Shown here one piece after another: positions 16,800 through 24,794 of a stretch of 64,000 nucleotides of DNA. The stretch is from NCBI RefSeq assembly GCF_014451325.2, contig NZ_JACSCH020000009.1:186001-250000 (forward strand), read 5' to 3'. The notes beneath the pieces are model-generated. The model ran no database searches and had not been told where the DNA came from. It saw nothing but the letters and a program-made list of their open reading frames with translations. The position numbers were made by a program, and so were the translations under genes. Positions within the stretch are counted from its first letter, which is position 1, and the number at the start of each line of letters is the position of its first letter. Origin of the DNA: Streptomyces sp. CB02980. GTDB taxonomy: Bacteria; Actinomycetota; Actinomycetes; Streptomycetales; Streptomycetaceae.

Positions 16800-17900
16800 A
16801 TGATCGACACGCCGAGCCTGGTGGACCAGTACTGCCACGGGGTGCTCCGTACGGAGCTCGGCCTCGGCACCTTCGAGGCCCGCCTCGGCGCCCAGCTGGG
16901 CGGCAGCGGCGCGCTGCCCGCCGCGGGCACCACCTTCTTCGACACCCAGACCGGCTTCGCCGTGCGCCGATGGTGCCCGCCGCTGCTCGGTCTCGAAGCG
17001 CACTGCCCACCGGCCCGGTATCTCGCGCGCCGCCGCGAACTGGGCGTCGCCGAGGCGGGCCGGCGGCTGCTGCGGGCCTCAGGGATCGCCACGTACCTCG
17101 TCGACACCGGACTGCCCGACGACCTCACGGGACCGGCCGAGCTCGGCGCCACCGGCGCCGCGGAGGCCCACGAGATCGTCCGCCTCGAACCCCTCGCCGA
17201 GCAGGTGGCCGACACCTCGGGGACCGTCGAGGCCTTCCTCGCCAACCTCGCCGAGGCAGTCCACGGGGCCGCCGTCCACGCCGTGGCCTTCGCCTCCGTG
17301 GCGGGGGTACGCCAGGGACTCACGTACACGCCCGCACCCCCGGGACCCGGAGAGGTACGCGGGGCCGCGGGGCGCTGGCTCGCCGGACGCCCGGCCGGCG
17401 GCCCGCTCACCGACCCCGTGCTGCTGCGCCATCTGCTCTGGATCGCGGTCACCGCCGGGCGCCCCGTGCAGCTGCACACCGGGCACCGGGACCCGGCCCC
17501 GCTCGCCGGATTCGCCGCCGCCACCGCGGGGCTCGGCACCGACCTGGTGCTGCTCCACTCCTACCCGTACCACCGCGCCGCGGCGCACCTGACCGCCGTG
17601 CACCCGCATGTCCACGCGGACCTGGGCCCCGTCCTCGCGCACACCGGGGCGCGGGCGGCGGCCGTCCTCGCCGAGGTCCTGGAGCGGGCGCCGTTCGGGA
17701 AGCTGCTGTTCTCCAGCGGCGCCCACGGCCTGCCCGAGCTCCACGTGGTCGCCGCGAACGTCTTCCGCACCGCCCTCACCCGGGTGCTGGGTGAATGGGT
17801 CATGGACGGCGCCTGGTCCCGTACGGACGCCCAGCGCGTCGCCACGATGATCGCGGCGGGAAACGCACGACGGGTCTACCGGCTCGCGGGGAGCCGGTAG
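16800..17900 (+). CDS. Amidohydrolase-family (Amidohydro_2-like) protein
   Basis: This 366-residue soluble protein resembles metal-dependent amidohydrolases with a TIM-barrel fold. It starts with DTPSLVDQYCHGVL, where family members usually have a DxHxH strand; here only one His remains, so metal binding may differ. Later elements fit the fold: VQLHTGHRDP (about residue 222-231), LVLLHSYPYHRAAAHLTAVHPHVHADLGP and LLFSSGAHGLPELH. The substrate is unknown. The ATG follows a GGGAG-like site. The last codons form one arm of a terminator hairpin. The gene is convergent with ctaA. Confidence 0.72.
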   Translation: MIDTPSLVDQYCHGVLRTELGLGTFEARLGAQLGGSGALPAAGTTFFDTQTGFAVRRWCPPLLGLEAHCPPARYLARRRELGVAEAGRRLLRASGIATYLVDTGLPDDLTGPAELGATGAAEAHEIVRLEPLAEQVADTSGTVEAFLANLAEAVHGAAVHAVAFASVAGVRQGLTYTPAPPGPGEVRGAAGRWLAGRPAGGPLTDPVLLRHLLWIAVTAGRPVQLHTGHRDPAPLAGFAAATAGLGTDLVLLHSYPYHRAAAHLTAVHPHVHADLGPVLAHTGARAAAVLAEVLERAPFGKLLFSSGAHGLPELHVVAANVFRTALTRVLGEWVMDGAWSRTDAQRVATMIAAGNARRVYRLAGSR

Positions 17901-17905
17901 ACCCG
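17871..17905. terminator. Terminator hairpin overlapping a stop codon
   Basis: A perfect 15-bp stem (17871-17885 with 17891-17905) closes a GCGGG loop. The TAG stop of the plus-strand amidohydrolase (17898-17900) lies inside the 3' arm. ctaA converges from the right and ends at 17930, so the element may serve both directions. Confidence 0.78.
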
Positions 17906-17929
17906 TCGGGTGCGGGCCGGGCGGAGCGG

Positions 17930-18919
17930 TCAGGCCGTCGCCAGCTGGGCGTCGGCCTGGGCCGGGATGCCGGCGGTGGGGACCGGGCGCTCGCGCAGGC
18001 TCAGGGCCAGGCGCAGGACCGCGATCCACATCAGGGACGAGCCGAGCATGTGGGCGGCGACCAGGAGCTCGGGCACCCCGGTGAAGTACTGCACGTAGCC
18101 GACGACGCCCTGCGCGAGCAGCACGATCAGCAGGTCGCGGGCGCGCGCCCGGGTGTCGAGCGGGGCGTCCACCACGCGCAGGACCAGCCACATCGCGAGC
18201 GCCAGGGCACAGACGACCCAGGCGGCGATGGCGTGCAGGTGCGCGGCGTTCGTCCAGTCCCACGGCATGCGCGGCACGTCGCTGCTGTCACCGGCGTGCT
18301 TGCCGGCGCCGGTCACCGTCGTACCGAGCGCGATCAGCAGGCCCGAGGTGATCGTGATCGCCCAGGACAGCTTGCGGACCGGGCGCGGCACGCGCGGGCG
18401 GGCGGCGGTGTCGCCCTCGCCGGTCCGGTGCCAGGTGATGACGGCGACGGTGAGCAGCGCGTTCGCGGCGAGGAAGTGGCCGGCGACCGTCCACGGGTTG
18501 AGGCCCATCCACACCGTGATGCCGCCGATGACGGCGTTGCTCATCACGATCCAGAACTGGGCCCAGCCGAGCCGGGTCAGCCCGCGCCGCCACGGCTTGG
18601 TGGACCGGGCGGCGATGATCGCCCAGCCGACCGCGGCCGACAGGACGTAGGTCAGCATCCGGTTGCCGAACTCGATCGCGCCGCGGTAGCCCTGCTCGGG
18701 CGTCACGATCAGGCTGTCGTCGGTGCACTTCGGCCAGGTGTCGCAGCCGAGACCGGAACCGGTCAGCCGGACCGCGCCACCGGTGACGATGATGAGCACG
18801 CTCATCACGACGGCGGAGAGCGCGGCGCGCCGGAGCGTCCTGGGGGACGGAGTCCAGCGCCTGGCGATGGAGGCGAGGGGGGTCAGCACGGGCCCTATCG
18901 TAGGCCGGGGCTTGTGCAC
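17930..18919 (-). CDS. ctaA: Heme A synthase (CtaA/Cox15)
   Basis: This membrane monooxygenase converts haem O to haem A for cytochrome c oxidase. The 329-residue protein has about eight transmembrane segments and the conserved histidines in AGHFLAANALL, NAAHLHAIAAWV and VAAHMLGSSLMW. The extracytoplasmic GCDTWPKC cysteine pair is also present, preceded by TGGAVRLTGSGLGC. The start is unsure: GTG at 18919 is given, and GTG at 18889 would remove ten residues; neither has a clear ribosome-binding site. It works after CtaB, encoded nearby on the opposite strand. Confidence 0.93.
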   Translation of the reverse strand: MHKPRPTIGPVLTPLASIARRWTPSPRTLRRAALSAVVMSVLIIVTGGAVRLTGSGLGCDTWPKCTDDSLIVTPEQGYRGAIEFGNRMLTYVLSAAVGWAIIAARSTKPWRRGLTRLGWAQFWIVMSNAVIGGITVWMGLNPWTVAGHFLAANALLTVAVITWHRTGEGDTAARPRVPRPVRKLSWAITITSGLLIALGTTVTGAGKHAGDSSDVPRMPWDWTNAAHLHAIAAWVVCALALAMWLVLRVVDAPLDTRARARDLLIVLLAQGVVGYVQYFTGVPELLVAAHMLGSSLMWIAVLRLALSLRERPVPTAGIPAQADAQLATA

Positions 18920-18971
18920 GGTTTCACGAGGGGTGCCTTGTCGGGAAACGTCACCCTCTGGGACCTGTCCA

Positions 18972-19790
18972 CTACTCCCAGCGGAAGAACTTCGCCGCCG
19001 CGCCGAGGCCGAGGACGGCCCAGACCGCGAGGGTCAGCGCGTCGCCCCAGGGCAGGGCGGCGCCGTCCTGGAGGACCGCGCGCAGGCCGTCGGAGAGCGC
19101 CGAGATCGGGAGCAGCTCCAGGACCGAGCGGGCCGCGTCCGGGAACTTCGCCAGCGGGACGATGACGCCGCCGCCCACCAGGAGCAGCAGGAAGACCAGG
19201 TTGGCGGCGGCCAGGGTGGCCTCCGCCTTCAGCGTGCCCGCCATCAGCAGGCCGAGGCCGGAGAAGGCGGCCGTGCCGAGGACCAGGAGGAGCAGCACCG
19301 AGAGCACGCCGGTGAAGGTCGCGGCCCCGTGCGGGGACCAGCCGAGGCCCAGGGCGATCGCCGTCAGCAGGGCGATCTGGAGGACCTCGGTCACCAGGAC
19401 GGCGAGCGTCTTGGCGGTCATCAGAGCCCAGCGGGGGAGCGGCGAGGCGCCGAGGCGCTTGAGCACCCCGTACCGCCGCTCGAAACCGGTCGCGATGGCC
19501 TGGCCGGTGAACGCGGTCGACAGGACGGCGAGCGCGAGGATGCCCGGGGCGAGGAAGTCGACGGCCTTGTCGGCGCCGCCCGTCGTCGACACGGGCACCG
19601 TGATGATGTCGACGGTGGAGAAGAGCACCAGGAGCAGCGACGGGATGATCACGGTGAGGAGCAGCTGCTCGCCGTTGCGCAGCAGCATCCGGGTCTCCAG
19701 GGCCGTCTGCGCCGCGATCATCCGGCCGACGGGTGCACCCCCCGGCCGGGGGGCGTACGTACCGGTGCTCTCGACCGAACCAGTGCTCAC
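18972..19790 (-). CDS. ABC transporter permease (ABC-2, DrrB-like)
   Basis: This 272-residue membrane protein of the ABC-2 exporter permease family has about six hydrophobic segments and the family-typical FERRYGVLKRLGASPLPRW cytoplasmic loop (about residues 103-121). It pairs with the ATPase gene just upstream, whose stop it overlaps by 4 bases (GTGA). Together they look like a DrrAB-type drug or lipid exporter; the cargo is unknown. Start is GTG at 19790. Confidence 0.9.
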   Translation of the reverse strand: MSTGSVESTGTYAPRPGGAPVGRMIAAQTALETRMLLRNGEQLLLTVIIPSLLLVLFSTVDIITVPVSTTGGADKAVDFLAPGILALAVLSTAFTGQAIATGFERRYGVLKRLGASPLPRWALMTAKTLAVLVTEVLQIALLTAIALGLGWSPHGAATFTGVLSVLLLLVLGTAAFSGLGLLMAGTLKAEATLAAANLVFLLLLVGGGVIVPLAKFPDAARSVLELLPISALSDGLRAVLQDGAALPWGDALTLAVWAVLGLGAAAKFFRWE

Positions 19791-20722
19791 GACCGCAGTT
19801 CCTTGCCCGTCAGTTCGAGGAAGACGTCCTCGAGAGTGTGGCGCTCGACGGAGATGCCGTCGGGCATGACGCCGTGCTGGGCGCACCAGCTGGTGACCGT
19901 GGCCAGCAGCTGCGGGTCGACGGTGCCGGTGATCCGGTACGTGCCCGGGAGCGGCTCCGCCGCGGCGGTGCCGTCGGGCAGCGCCTTGAGCAGCGAGCCC
20001 AGGTCGAGTCCGGGGCGGCCGGTGAAGCGGAGGGTGTTCTCGGCGCCGCCGCGGCACAGCTGCTCGGGGCTGCCCTGGGCGGCGACCCGGCCGGCGTCGA
20101 CGATGGCGACGTCGTCGGCGAGTTCCTCCGCCTCCTGCATGAAGTGGGTGGTGAGGACCACGGTCACCCCGTCGGCGCGCAGCTCGCGCACGAGGTCCCA
20201 GGTGGCGCGGCGGGCCTGCGGGTCGAGTCCGGCGGTCGGCTCGTCGAGGAAGACGAGCTCGGGGCGGCCGACGACGGCCATGGCGAGCGCGAGGCGCTGC
20301 TGCTGGCCGCCGGAGAGGCGCCGGTAGGTGGTGCGGCCGCAGGAGCCGAGGCCGAGGCGTTCGATCAGCGCGTCCACGTCCAGCGGGTGGGCGTGCAGCT
20401 TCGCCATGTGGCGGAGCATCTCGTCGGCGCGGGCACCGGAGTAGACGCCGCCGGACTGGAGCATGACGCCGATCCGGGGGCGCAGGGCGGCCGCGTCGGC
20501 GACCGGGTCGAGGCCGAGGACGCGCACGGTGCCGGCGTCGGGCCTCCGGTAGCCCTCGCAGGTCTCGATGGTGGTGGTCTTGCCGGCTCCGTTGGGGCCG
20601 AGGACGGCGGTCACGGTGCCGGCCCGCACGTCGAGGTCGAGGCCGTCGACGGCGGTCTTGTTGCCGTACCGCTTGACCAGGCCACGGACCTGGACGACGC
20701 ACCCGACGGACTCGTTTCGCAT
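19787..20722 (-). CDS. ABC transporter ATP-binding protein (DrrA-like)
   Basis: This 311-residue ATPase energises the ABC-2 permease encoded next to it. Walker A is GPNGAGKTTT (about residues 43-52), the Q-loop is MLQSGG, the signature is LSGGQQQRLALAMA, Walker B is LVFLDEPTAGLD, and the switch His is in VVLTTHFMQEAEELAD. The C-terminal ~80 residues form the extra domain seen in DrrA-like exporters (NTLRFTGRPG...HTLEDVFLELTGKE). ATG at 20722 gives MRNESVGCVVQVRGLVKRYG. An iron box lies about 230 bases upstream, but it is nearer to sufR. Confidence 0.92.
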   Translation of the reverse strand: MRNESVGCVVQVRGLVKRYGNKTAVDGLDLDVRAGTVTAVLGPNGAGKTTTIETCEGYRRPDAGTVRVLGLDPVADAAALRPRIGVMLQSGGVYSGARADEMLRHMAKLHAHPLDVDALIERLGLGSCGRTTYRRLSGGQQQRLALAMAVVGRPELVFLDEPTAGLDPQARRATWDLVRELRADGVTVVLTTHFMQEAEELADDVAIVDAGRVAAQGSPEQLCRGGAENTLRFTGRPGLDLGSLLKALPDGTAAAEPLPGTYRITGTVDPQLLATVTSWCAQHGVMPDGISVERHTLEDVFLELTGKELRS

Positions 20723-20953
20723 GACGGGAAGTCTAGAGAGGGGTCGGGGGCCCTCCCGGCGCGGGGCCCGCGTCCCCGGAACGTCCGGTTCGGGCGGTCC
20801 GCGGCGTGATCTCCTTTTCGTCGTGCCGGGCGGCGAAGTGGCCGGTGGAGCCCCTGTGGCCTGCACGTACTGCCTCGCGAGGCGGCTGGATCCGGCCCGG
20901 GGGGAGCAGGGAACGAGGGCGTGATTCGTCCTACGAATGATCGTTTCCGCAGG

Positions 20954-20972
20954 TCAGGTAAGCCTTACCTGA
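20954..20972. promoter_or_regulatory. Iron box (DmdR1/IdeR-type operator) upstream of suf
   Basis: The 19-mer TCAGGTAAGCCTTACCTGA is a perfect inverted repeat around a central base. It matches the DtxR/IdeR/DmdR1 consensus TWAGGTWAGSCTWACCTWA at nearly every position. Its centre is 81 bases before the sufR start. Family knowledge says Fe(II)-loaded DmdR1 binds such sites. Whether it acts on sufR or on a leftward promoter for the ABC exporter cannot be seen. Confidence 0.85.
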
Positions 20973-21007
20973 GTGACGCACCGCACCGTCACCGTGTCCG
21001 GCGCGGC

Positions 21008-21037
21008 TTGTCAGTCCGAGATTAATTACGCAACAAT
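21008..21037 (+). promoter_or_regulatory. Candidate sufR promoter (leaderless transcript)
   Basis: TTGTCA at 21008-21013 and AACAAT at 21032-21037 are spaced by 18 bases. They put the transcription start at or next to the GTG at 21044, which has no ribosome-binding site. This is an inference from spacing. Confidence 0.45.
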
Positions 21038-21043
21038 GGCGTT

Positions 21044-21769
21044 GTGAAAAACGTTGGCGCGGCTCCCATGGAGGAACTCGCGACCCGTGAGCGTTCGACG
21101 CGCAACCGGGTCGCACGGTCGATCCTGGATCACGGGCCGTCGACCGTCGCCGATCTCGCCGGACGACTCCGCCTCACCCAGGCCGCCGTCCGCCGCCATC
21201 TCGACTCGCTGGTCGCCGACAACGTCGTCGAAGCGCGCGAGCAGCGCGTCTACGGGGCGCGAGCCCGCGGCCGCCCCGCCAAGATCTTCGCGCTCACCGA
21301 CTGCGGCCGGGACGCCTTCGACCAGTCGTACGACTCGCTCGCGGTCGAGGCGCTCCAGTGGATCGAGCGCAACGCCGGTGGTGAAGCGGCGGTGGCCGCC
21401 TTCGCCCGCGACCGGATCGAGGCCCAGGCGGACGCCTACCGCGAAGCCGTCGAGGCCGTCGAACCCGAGCGACGGACCGAGGCGCTTGCCAAGGCCCTGA
21501 CCGCCGACGGGTACGCTGCCACTGCGCGGAACGCGCCGGTCGGCGAGCAGCTCTGCCAGCACCACTGCCCGGTAGCCCACGTCGCCGAGCAGTATCCACA
21601 GCTGTGCGAGGCGGAGACGGAGTTCTTCTCCCGCCTCCTGGGAACGCACGTCCAGCGTCTGGCCACCATCGCGCATGGTGACGGCGTCTGCACCACGTTC
21701 ATCCCGCACAGCACTCCACAGACCACCGAATCAGCATCCGCAAGTACGGCCGGGAGGAACCCCGCATGA
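21044..21769 (+). CDS. sufR: Fe-S cluster-responsive transcriptional regulator SufR
   Basis: SufR is a DeoR/ArsR-like winged-helix repressor that senses a bound Fe-S cluster and controls the suf operon. The 241-residue protein has an N-terminal HTH (about residues 18-75; TVADLAGRLRLTQAAVRRHLDSLVADNVV) followed by a GRPAKIFALTDCGR wing. C-terminal cluster-ligand candidates are C171, C175 and C188 (LCQHHC...LC). GTG at 21044 was chosen; ATG at 21068 is an alternative without a good ribosome-binding site either. Its stop overlaps sufB (ATGA), so regulator and operon are co-transcribed. Confidence 0.93.
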   Translation: MKNVGAAPMEELATRERSTRNRVARSILDHGPSTVADLAGRLRLTQAAVRRHLDSLVADNVVEAREQRVYGARARGRPAKIFALTDCGRDAFDQSYDSLAVEALQWIERNAGGEAAVAAFARDRIEAQADAYREAVEAVEPERRTEALAKALTADGYAATARNAPVGEQLCQHHCPVAHVAEQYPQLCEAETEFFSRLLGTHVQRLATIAHGDGVCTTFIPHSTPQTTESASASTAGRNPA

Positions 21770-23181
21770 CCACCGAGATCAGCCACCCCGAGCTCGAGGG
21801 CCTGGGTCGGTACGAGTACGGCTGGGCCGACTCCGACGCCGCCGGTGCCACCGCCAAGCGCGGTCTGAACGAGGACGTCGTCCGCGACATCTCCTCGAAG
21901 AAGAACGAGCCCGAGTGGATGCTGAAGCTGCGTCTCAAGGGTCTGCGGCTCTTCGCCAAGAAGCCCATGCCGACCTGGGGCTCCGACCTCTCCGGCATCG
22001 ACTTCGACAACATCAAGTACTTCGTGCGGTCCACCGAGAAGCAGGCCGAGTCCTGGGAGGACCTGCCGGAGGACATCAAGAACACGTACGACAAGCTCGG
22101 CATCCCCGAGGCGGAGAAGCAGCGCCTCGTCGCCGGTGTCGCCGCCCAGTACGAGTCCGAGGTCGTCTACCACCAGATCCGCGAGGACCTGGAGGAGCAG
22201 GGCGTCATCTTCGTCGACACCGACACCGCGCTGAAGGAGCACGAGGAGCTCTTCAAGGAGTACTTCGGCACGGTCATCCCGGTCGGCGACAACAAGTTCG
22301 CCTCGCTGAACACGTCCGTGTGGTCCGGCGGCTCGTTCATCTACGTGCCGAAGGGCGTGCAGGTCGAGATCCCGCTCCAGGCCTACTTCCGTATCAACAC
22401 GGAGAACATGGGCCAGTTCGAGCGGACGCTGATCATCGTCGACGAGGACGCCTACGTCCACTACGTCGAGGGCTGCACCGCCCCGATCTACTCCTCGGAC
22501 TCGCTGCACAGCGCCGTCGTCGAGATCATCGTGAAGAAGGGCGGCCGCTGCCGCTACACGACCATCCAGAACTGGTCGAACAACGTCTACAACCTGGTGA
22601 CCAAGCGCGCCGTCGCCTACGAGGGCGCCACCATGGAGTGGGTCGACGGCAACATCGGCTCCAAGGTCACCATGAAGTACCCGGCCGTCTACCTCATGGG
22701 CGAGCACGCCAAGGGCGAGACCCTGTCCATCGCCTTCGCGGGCGAGGGCCAGCACCAGGACGCCGGCGCCAAGATGGTCCACATGGCCCCGAACACCTCC
22801 TCCAACATCGTCTCCAAGTCGGTGGCGCGAGGCGGCGGCCGCACCTCCTACCGCGGTCTCATCGAGATCGGCGAGGGTGCCCCGGGCTCCAAGTCGAACG
22901 TGCTCTGCGACGCGCTGCTCGTCGACACGATCTCCCGCTCGGACACGTACCCCTACGTGGACGTGCGCGAGGACGACGTCTCCATGGGCCACGAGGCCAC
23001 CGTCTCCAAGGTCTCCGAGGACCAGCTCTTCTACCTGATGAGCCGCGGCCTCACCGAGTTCGAGGCCATGGCGATGATCGTCCGCGGGTTCGTCGAGCCC
23101 ATCGCCAAGGAACTCCCGATGGAGTACGCCCTGGAGCTCAACCGGCTGATCGAGCTGCAGATGGAGGGCTCGGTGGGCTAA
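21766..23181 (+). CDS. sufB: Fe-S cluster assembly protein SufB
   Basis: SufB is a scaffold component of the SufBCD complex that builds Fe-S clusters in the cytosol. The 471-residue protein shows the full family pattern: SGIDFDNIKYFVRSTEKQ, VPKGVQVEIPLQAYFRIN, the SVWSGGSFIYVPKG stretch and the C-terminal FYLMSRGLTEFEAMAMIVRGF. The cysteine in YVEGCTAPIYSSDSLH and the one in SNVLCDALLVD are present. Translation is coupled to sufR by a 4-base overlap; the next gene, sufD, starts 71 bases after the stop. Confidence 0.98.
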   Translation: MTTEISHPELEGLGRYEYGWADSDAAGATAKRGLNEDVVRDISSKKNEPEWMLKLRLKGLRLFAKKPMPTWGSDLSGIDFDNIKYFVRSTEKQAESWEDLPEDIKNTYDKLGIPEAEKQRLVAGVAAQYESEVVYHQIREDLEEQGVIFVDTDTALKEHEELFKEYFGTVIPVGDNKFASLNTSVWSGGSFIYVPKGVQVEIPLQAYFRINTENMGQFERTLIIVDEDAYVHYVEGCTAPIYSSDSLHSAVVEIIVKKGGRCRYTTIQNWSNNVYNLVTKRAVAYEGATMEWVDGNIGSKVTMKYPAVYLMGEHAKGETLSIAFAGEGQHQDAGAKMVHMAPNTSSNIVSKSVARGGGRTSYRGLIEIGEGAPGSKSNVLCDALLVDTISRSDTYPYVDVREDDVSMGHEATVSKVSEDQLFYLMSRGLTEFEAMAMIVRGFVEPIAKELPMEYALELNRLIELQMEGSVG

Positions 23182-23252
23182 GGCCCACCCCGCCCCACAG
23201 CACACGCAGCGACCGATTTTCACGTACGCAGGAAGAGAGCAACCCAACAGCC

Positions 23253-24470
23253 ATGGCTGAGGCTCAGAACTCCCCCACTCTCGGCTCCGCTCGAGCGGGG
23301 GGACCCCCTCCGGCGGGCTCCACCACCGCCGGCTCGATCGCGGTGGCCGCCGAGTCCACCGTCGCCACGCGCATGAGCGCGCCCCCGTCCTTCGACGTCG
23401 CGGACTTCCCCGTCCCGCACGGCCGTGAGGAGGAGTGGCGGTTCACCCCGCTCGCGCGTCTCCGTGGCCTGCACGACGGGACCGCCGTCGCCTCCGGCGA
23501 GGGCGTCAAGGTCGAGATCGAGGCCCCCGAGGGCGTCACCGTGGAGACCGTCGGCCGTGAGGACGAGCGCCTCGGCAAGGCCGGCAAGCCCGTCGACCGT
23601 GTCGCCGCGCAGGCGTACTCCTCCTTCGAGAAGGCCTCGGTCGTCACCGTCGCCAAGGAGGCCGTGCTCACCGAGCCGATCCGCATCACCGTGCACGGTG
23701 AGGGCGGCGTCGCCTTCGGCCACCAGGTCATCGAGCTCGGGGCCTTCGCCGAGGCCGTCGTGGTCCTCGACCACTCCGGTGACGCGGTGCTCGCCGCCAA
23801 CGTCGACTACGTCCTCGGTGACGGCGCCAAGCTGACCGTCGTCTCCGTCCAGGACTGGGACGAGAAGGCCGTCCACGTCGCCCAGCACAACGCCCTGGTC
23901 GGCCGTGACGCCTCCTTCAAGTCCGTCATCGTCACCTTCGGCGGCGACGTCGTCCGCATCCACCCGCGGGTGGCGTACGCGGCGCCCGGCGGCGAGGCCG
24001 AGCTGTTCGGTCTGTACTTCACCGACGCCGGCCAGCACCAGGAGCACCGCCTCCTGGTCGACCACAACACCCCGCACTGCAAGTCCAACGTGGCCTACAA
24101 GGGCGCGCTGCAGGGCCAGGACGCGCACGCCGTCTGGATCGGCGACGTGCTCATCCAGGCCGCGGCCGAGGGCACGGACACGTACGAGCTCAACCGGAAC
24201 CTGGTCCTCACGGACGGCGCCCGGGTCGACTCCGTACCGAACCTGGAGATCGAGACCGGCGAGATCGCCGGCGCCGGTCACGCCTCGGCCACCGGTCGTT
24301 TCGACGACGAGCAGCTCTTCTACCTGATGTCCCGCGGTATCCCGCAGGCCGAGGCCCGTCGCCTCGTCGTCCGCGGCTTCTTCGCGGAGCTCGTCCAGCA
24401 GATCGGTCTGCCGGACGTCGAGGAGCGCCTCATCGCCAAGATCGAGGCCGAGCTGGAGGCCTCCGTCTGA
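23253..24470 (+). CDS. sufD: Fe-S cluster assembly protein SufD
   Basis: SufD is the paralogue of SufB in the SufBCD scaffold and is needed for iron entry. The 405-residue protein matches the family from SFDVADFPVPHGREEEWRFTPL to the C-terminal FDDEQLFYLMSRGIPQAEARRLVVRGFF. The N-terminus is unusual: between MAEAQN and the conserved STTAGSIAVAAESTVATRM there is a Gly/Pro/Ala-rich stretch (about residues 7-21). It is encoded by a palindromic GC-rich element, likely a small repeat inserted in frame. The ATG has GGAAGAGAG upstream. The stop overlaps the next start by one base. Confidence 0.96.
   Translation: MAEAQNSPTLGSARAGGPPPAGSTTAGSIAVAAESTVATRMSAPPSFDVADFPVPHGREEEWRFTPLARLRGLHDGTAVASGEGVKVEIEAPEGVTVETVGREDERLGKAGKPVDRVAAQAYSSFEKASVVTVAKEAVLTEPIRITVHGEGGVAFGHQVIELGAFAEAVVVLDHSGDAVLAANVDYVLGDGAKLTVVSVQDWDEKAVHVAQHNALVGRDASFKSVIVTFGGDVVRIHPRVAYAAPGGEAELFGLYFTDAGQHQEHRLLVDHNTPHCKSNVAYKGALQGQDAHAVWIGDVLIQAAAEGTDTYELNRNLVLTDGARVDSVPNLEIETGEIAGAGHASATGRFDDEQLFYLMSRGIPQAEARRLVVRGFFAELVQQIGLPDVEERLIAKIEAELEASV
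23271..23310. repeat. GC palindromic repeat inserted in sufD
   Basis: This segment has a perfect 12-bp palindrome (23287-23298, CCGCTCGAGCGG) flanked by C-runs and GGGGGGACCCCC. It is translated as part of the SufD N-terminus. It resembles a dispersed Streptomyces palindrome I recall with the same GCTCGAGCGGGGGGACCCC core; copy number was not checked. Confidence 0.5.
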
Positions 24471-24787
24471 TGGCCTTCGTCCGAGTCTGCGCGCTGAGCG
24501 AGCTGGAGGCCGACACCCCGAAGCGGGTCGAGGTCGACGGCACGCCGGTGTCGGTCGTGCACACCGAGGGCGAGGTGTTCGCGATCAACGACATCTGCTC
24601 GCACGCGAACGTCTCCCTCTCGGAGGGCGAGGTCGAGGACTGTGCCATCGAGTGCTGGCTGCACGGCTCCAGCTTCGACCTCCGCACCGGCAAGCCCTCC
24701 GGCCTTCCCGCGACGCGCCCCGTCCCCGTATACCCCGTAAAGATCGAAGGGGACGATGTGCTCGTCTCCGTCACCCAGGAGTCCTGA
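24470..24787 (+). CDS. Rieske-type ferredoxin (non-haem oxygenase ferredoxin subunit-like)
   Basis: This 105-residue protein carries a Rieske [2Fe-2S] domain with the ligand pairs CSH (about residues 43-45) and CWLH (about 61-64), plus the typical GSSFDLRTGKP strand. Annotation pipelines call such proteins oxygenase ferredoxins. Its place inside the suf operon, between sufD and sufC with a 1-base overlap with sufD, suggests instead a role in electron supply to, or as an acceptor of, the Fe-S assembly machinery. That is inference; the arrangement is conserved in actinobacteria. Confidence 0.92.
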   Translation: MAFVRVCALSELEADTPKRVEVDGTPVSVVHTEGEVFAINDICSHANVSLSEGEVEDCAIECWLHGSSFDLRTGKPSGLPATRPVPVYPVKIEGDDVLVSVTQES

Positions 24788-24794
24788 GTCACCC

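Larger units (their letters stand above)
20723..21043. other. Regulatory spacer between ABC exporter and sufR
   Basis: This 321-base divergent spacer contains a perfect iron box (20954-20972) and a candidate sufR promoter (21008-21037), listed separately. The left 230 bases, which should hold the ABC-exporter promoter, show no clear motif and no convincing gene. Confidence 0.6.

Noticed and set aside
16800..17900. Glutamine synthetase-fused amidohydrolase (FluG-like)
   Set aside because: The protein has only the amidohydrolase-like half and ends normally; no synthetase domain follows.
21031..21044. CAAC-N6-GTTG repeat at the sufR start as a SufR operator
   Set aside because: Only 4-bp arms; it may be chance, and I do not recall a firm Streptomyces SufR consensus to compare.
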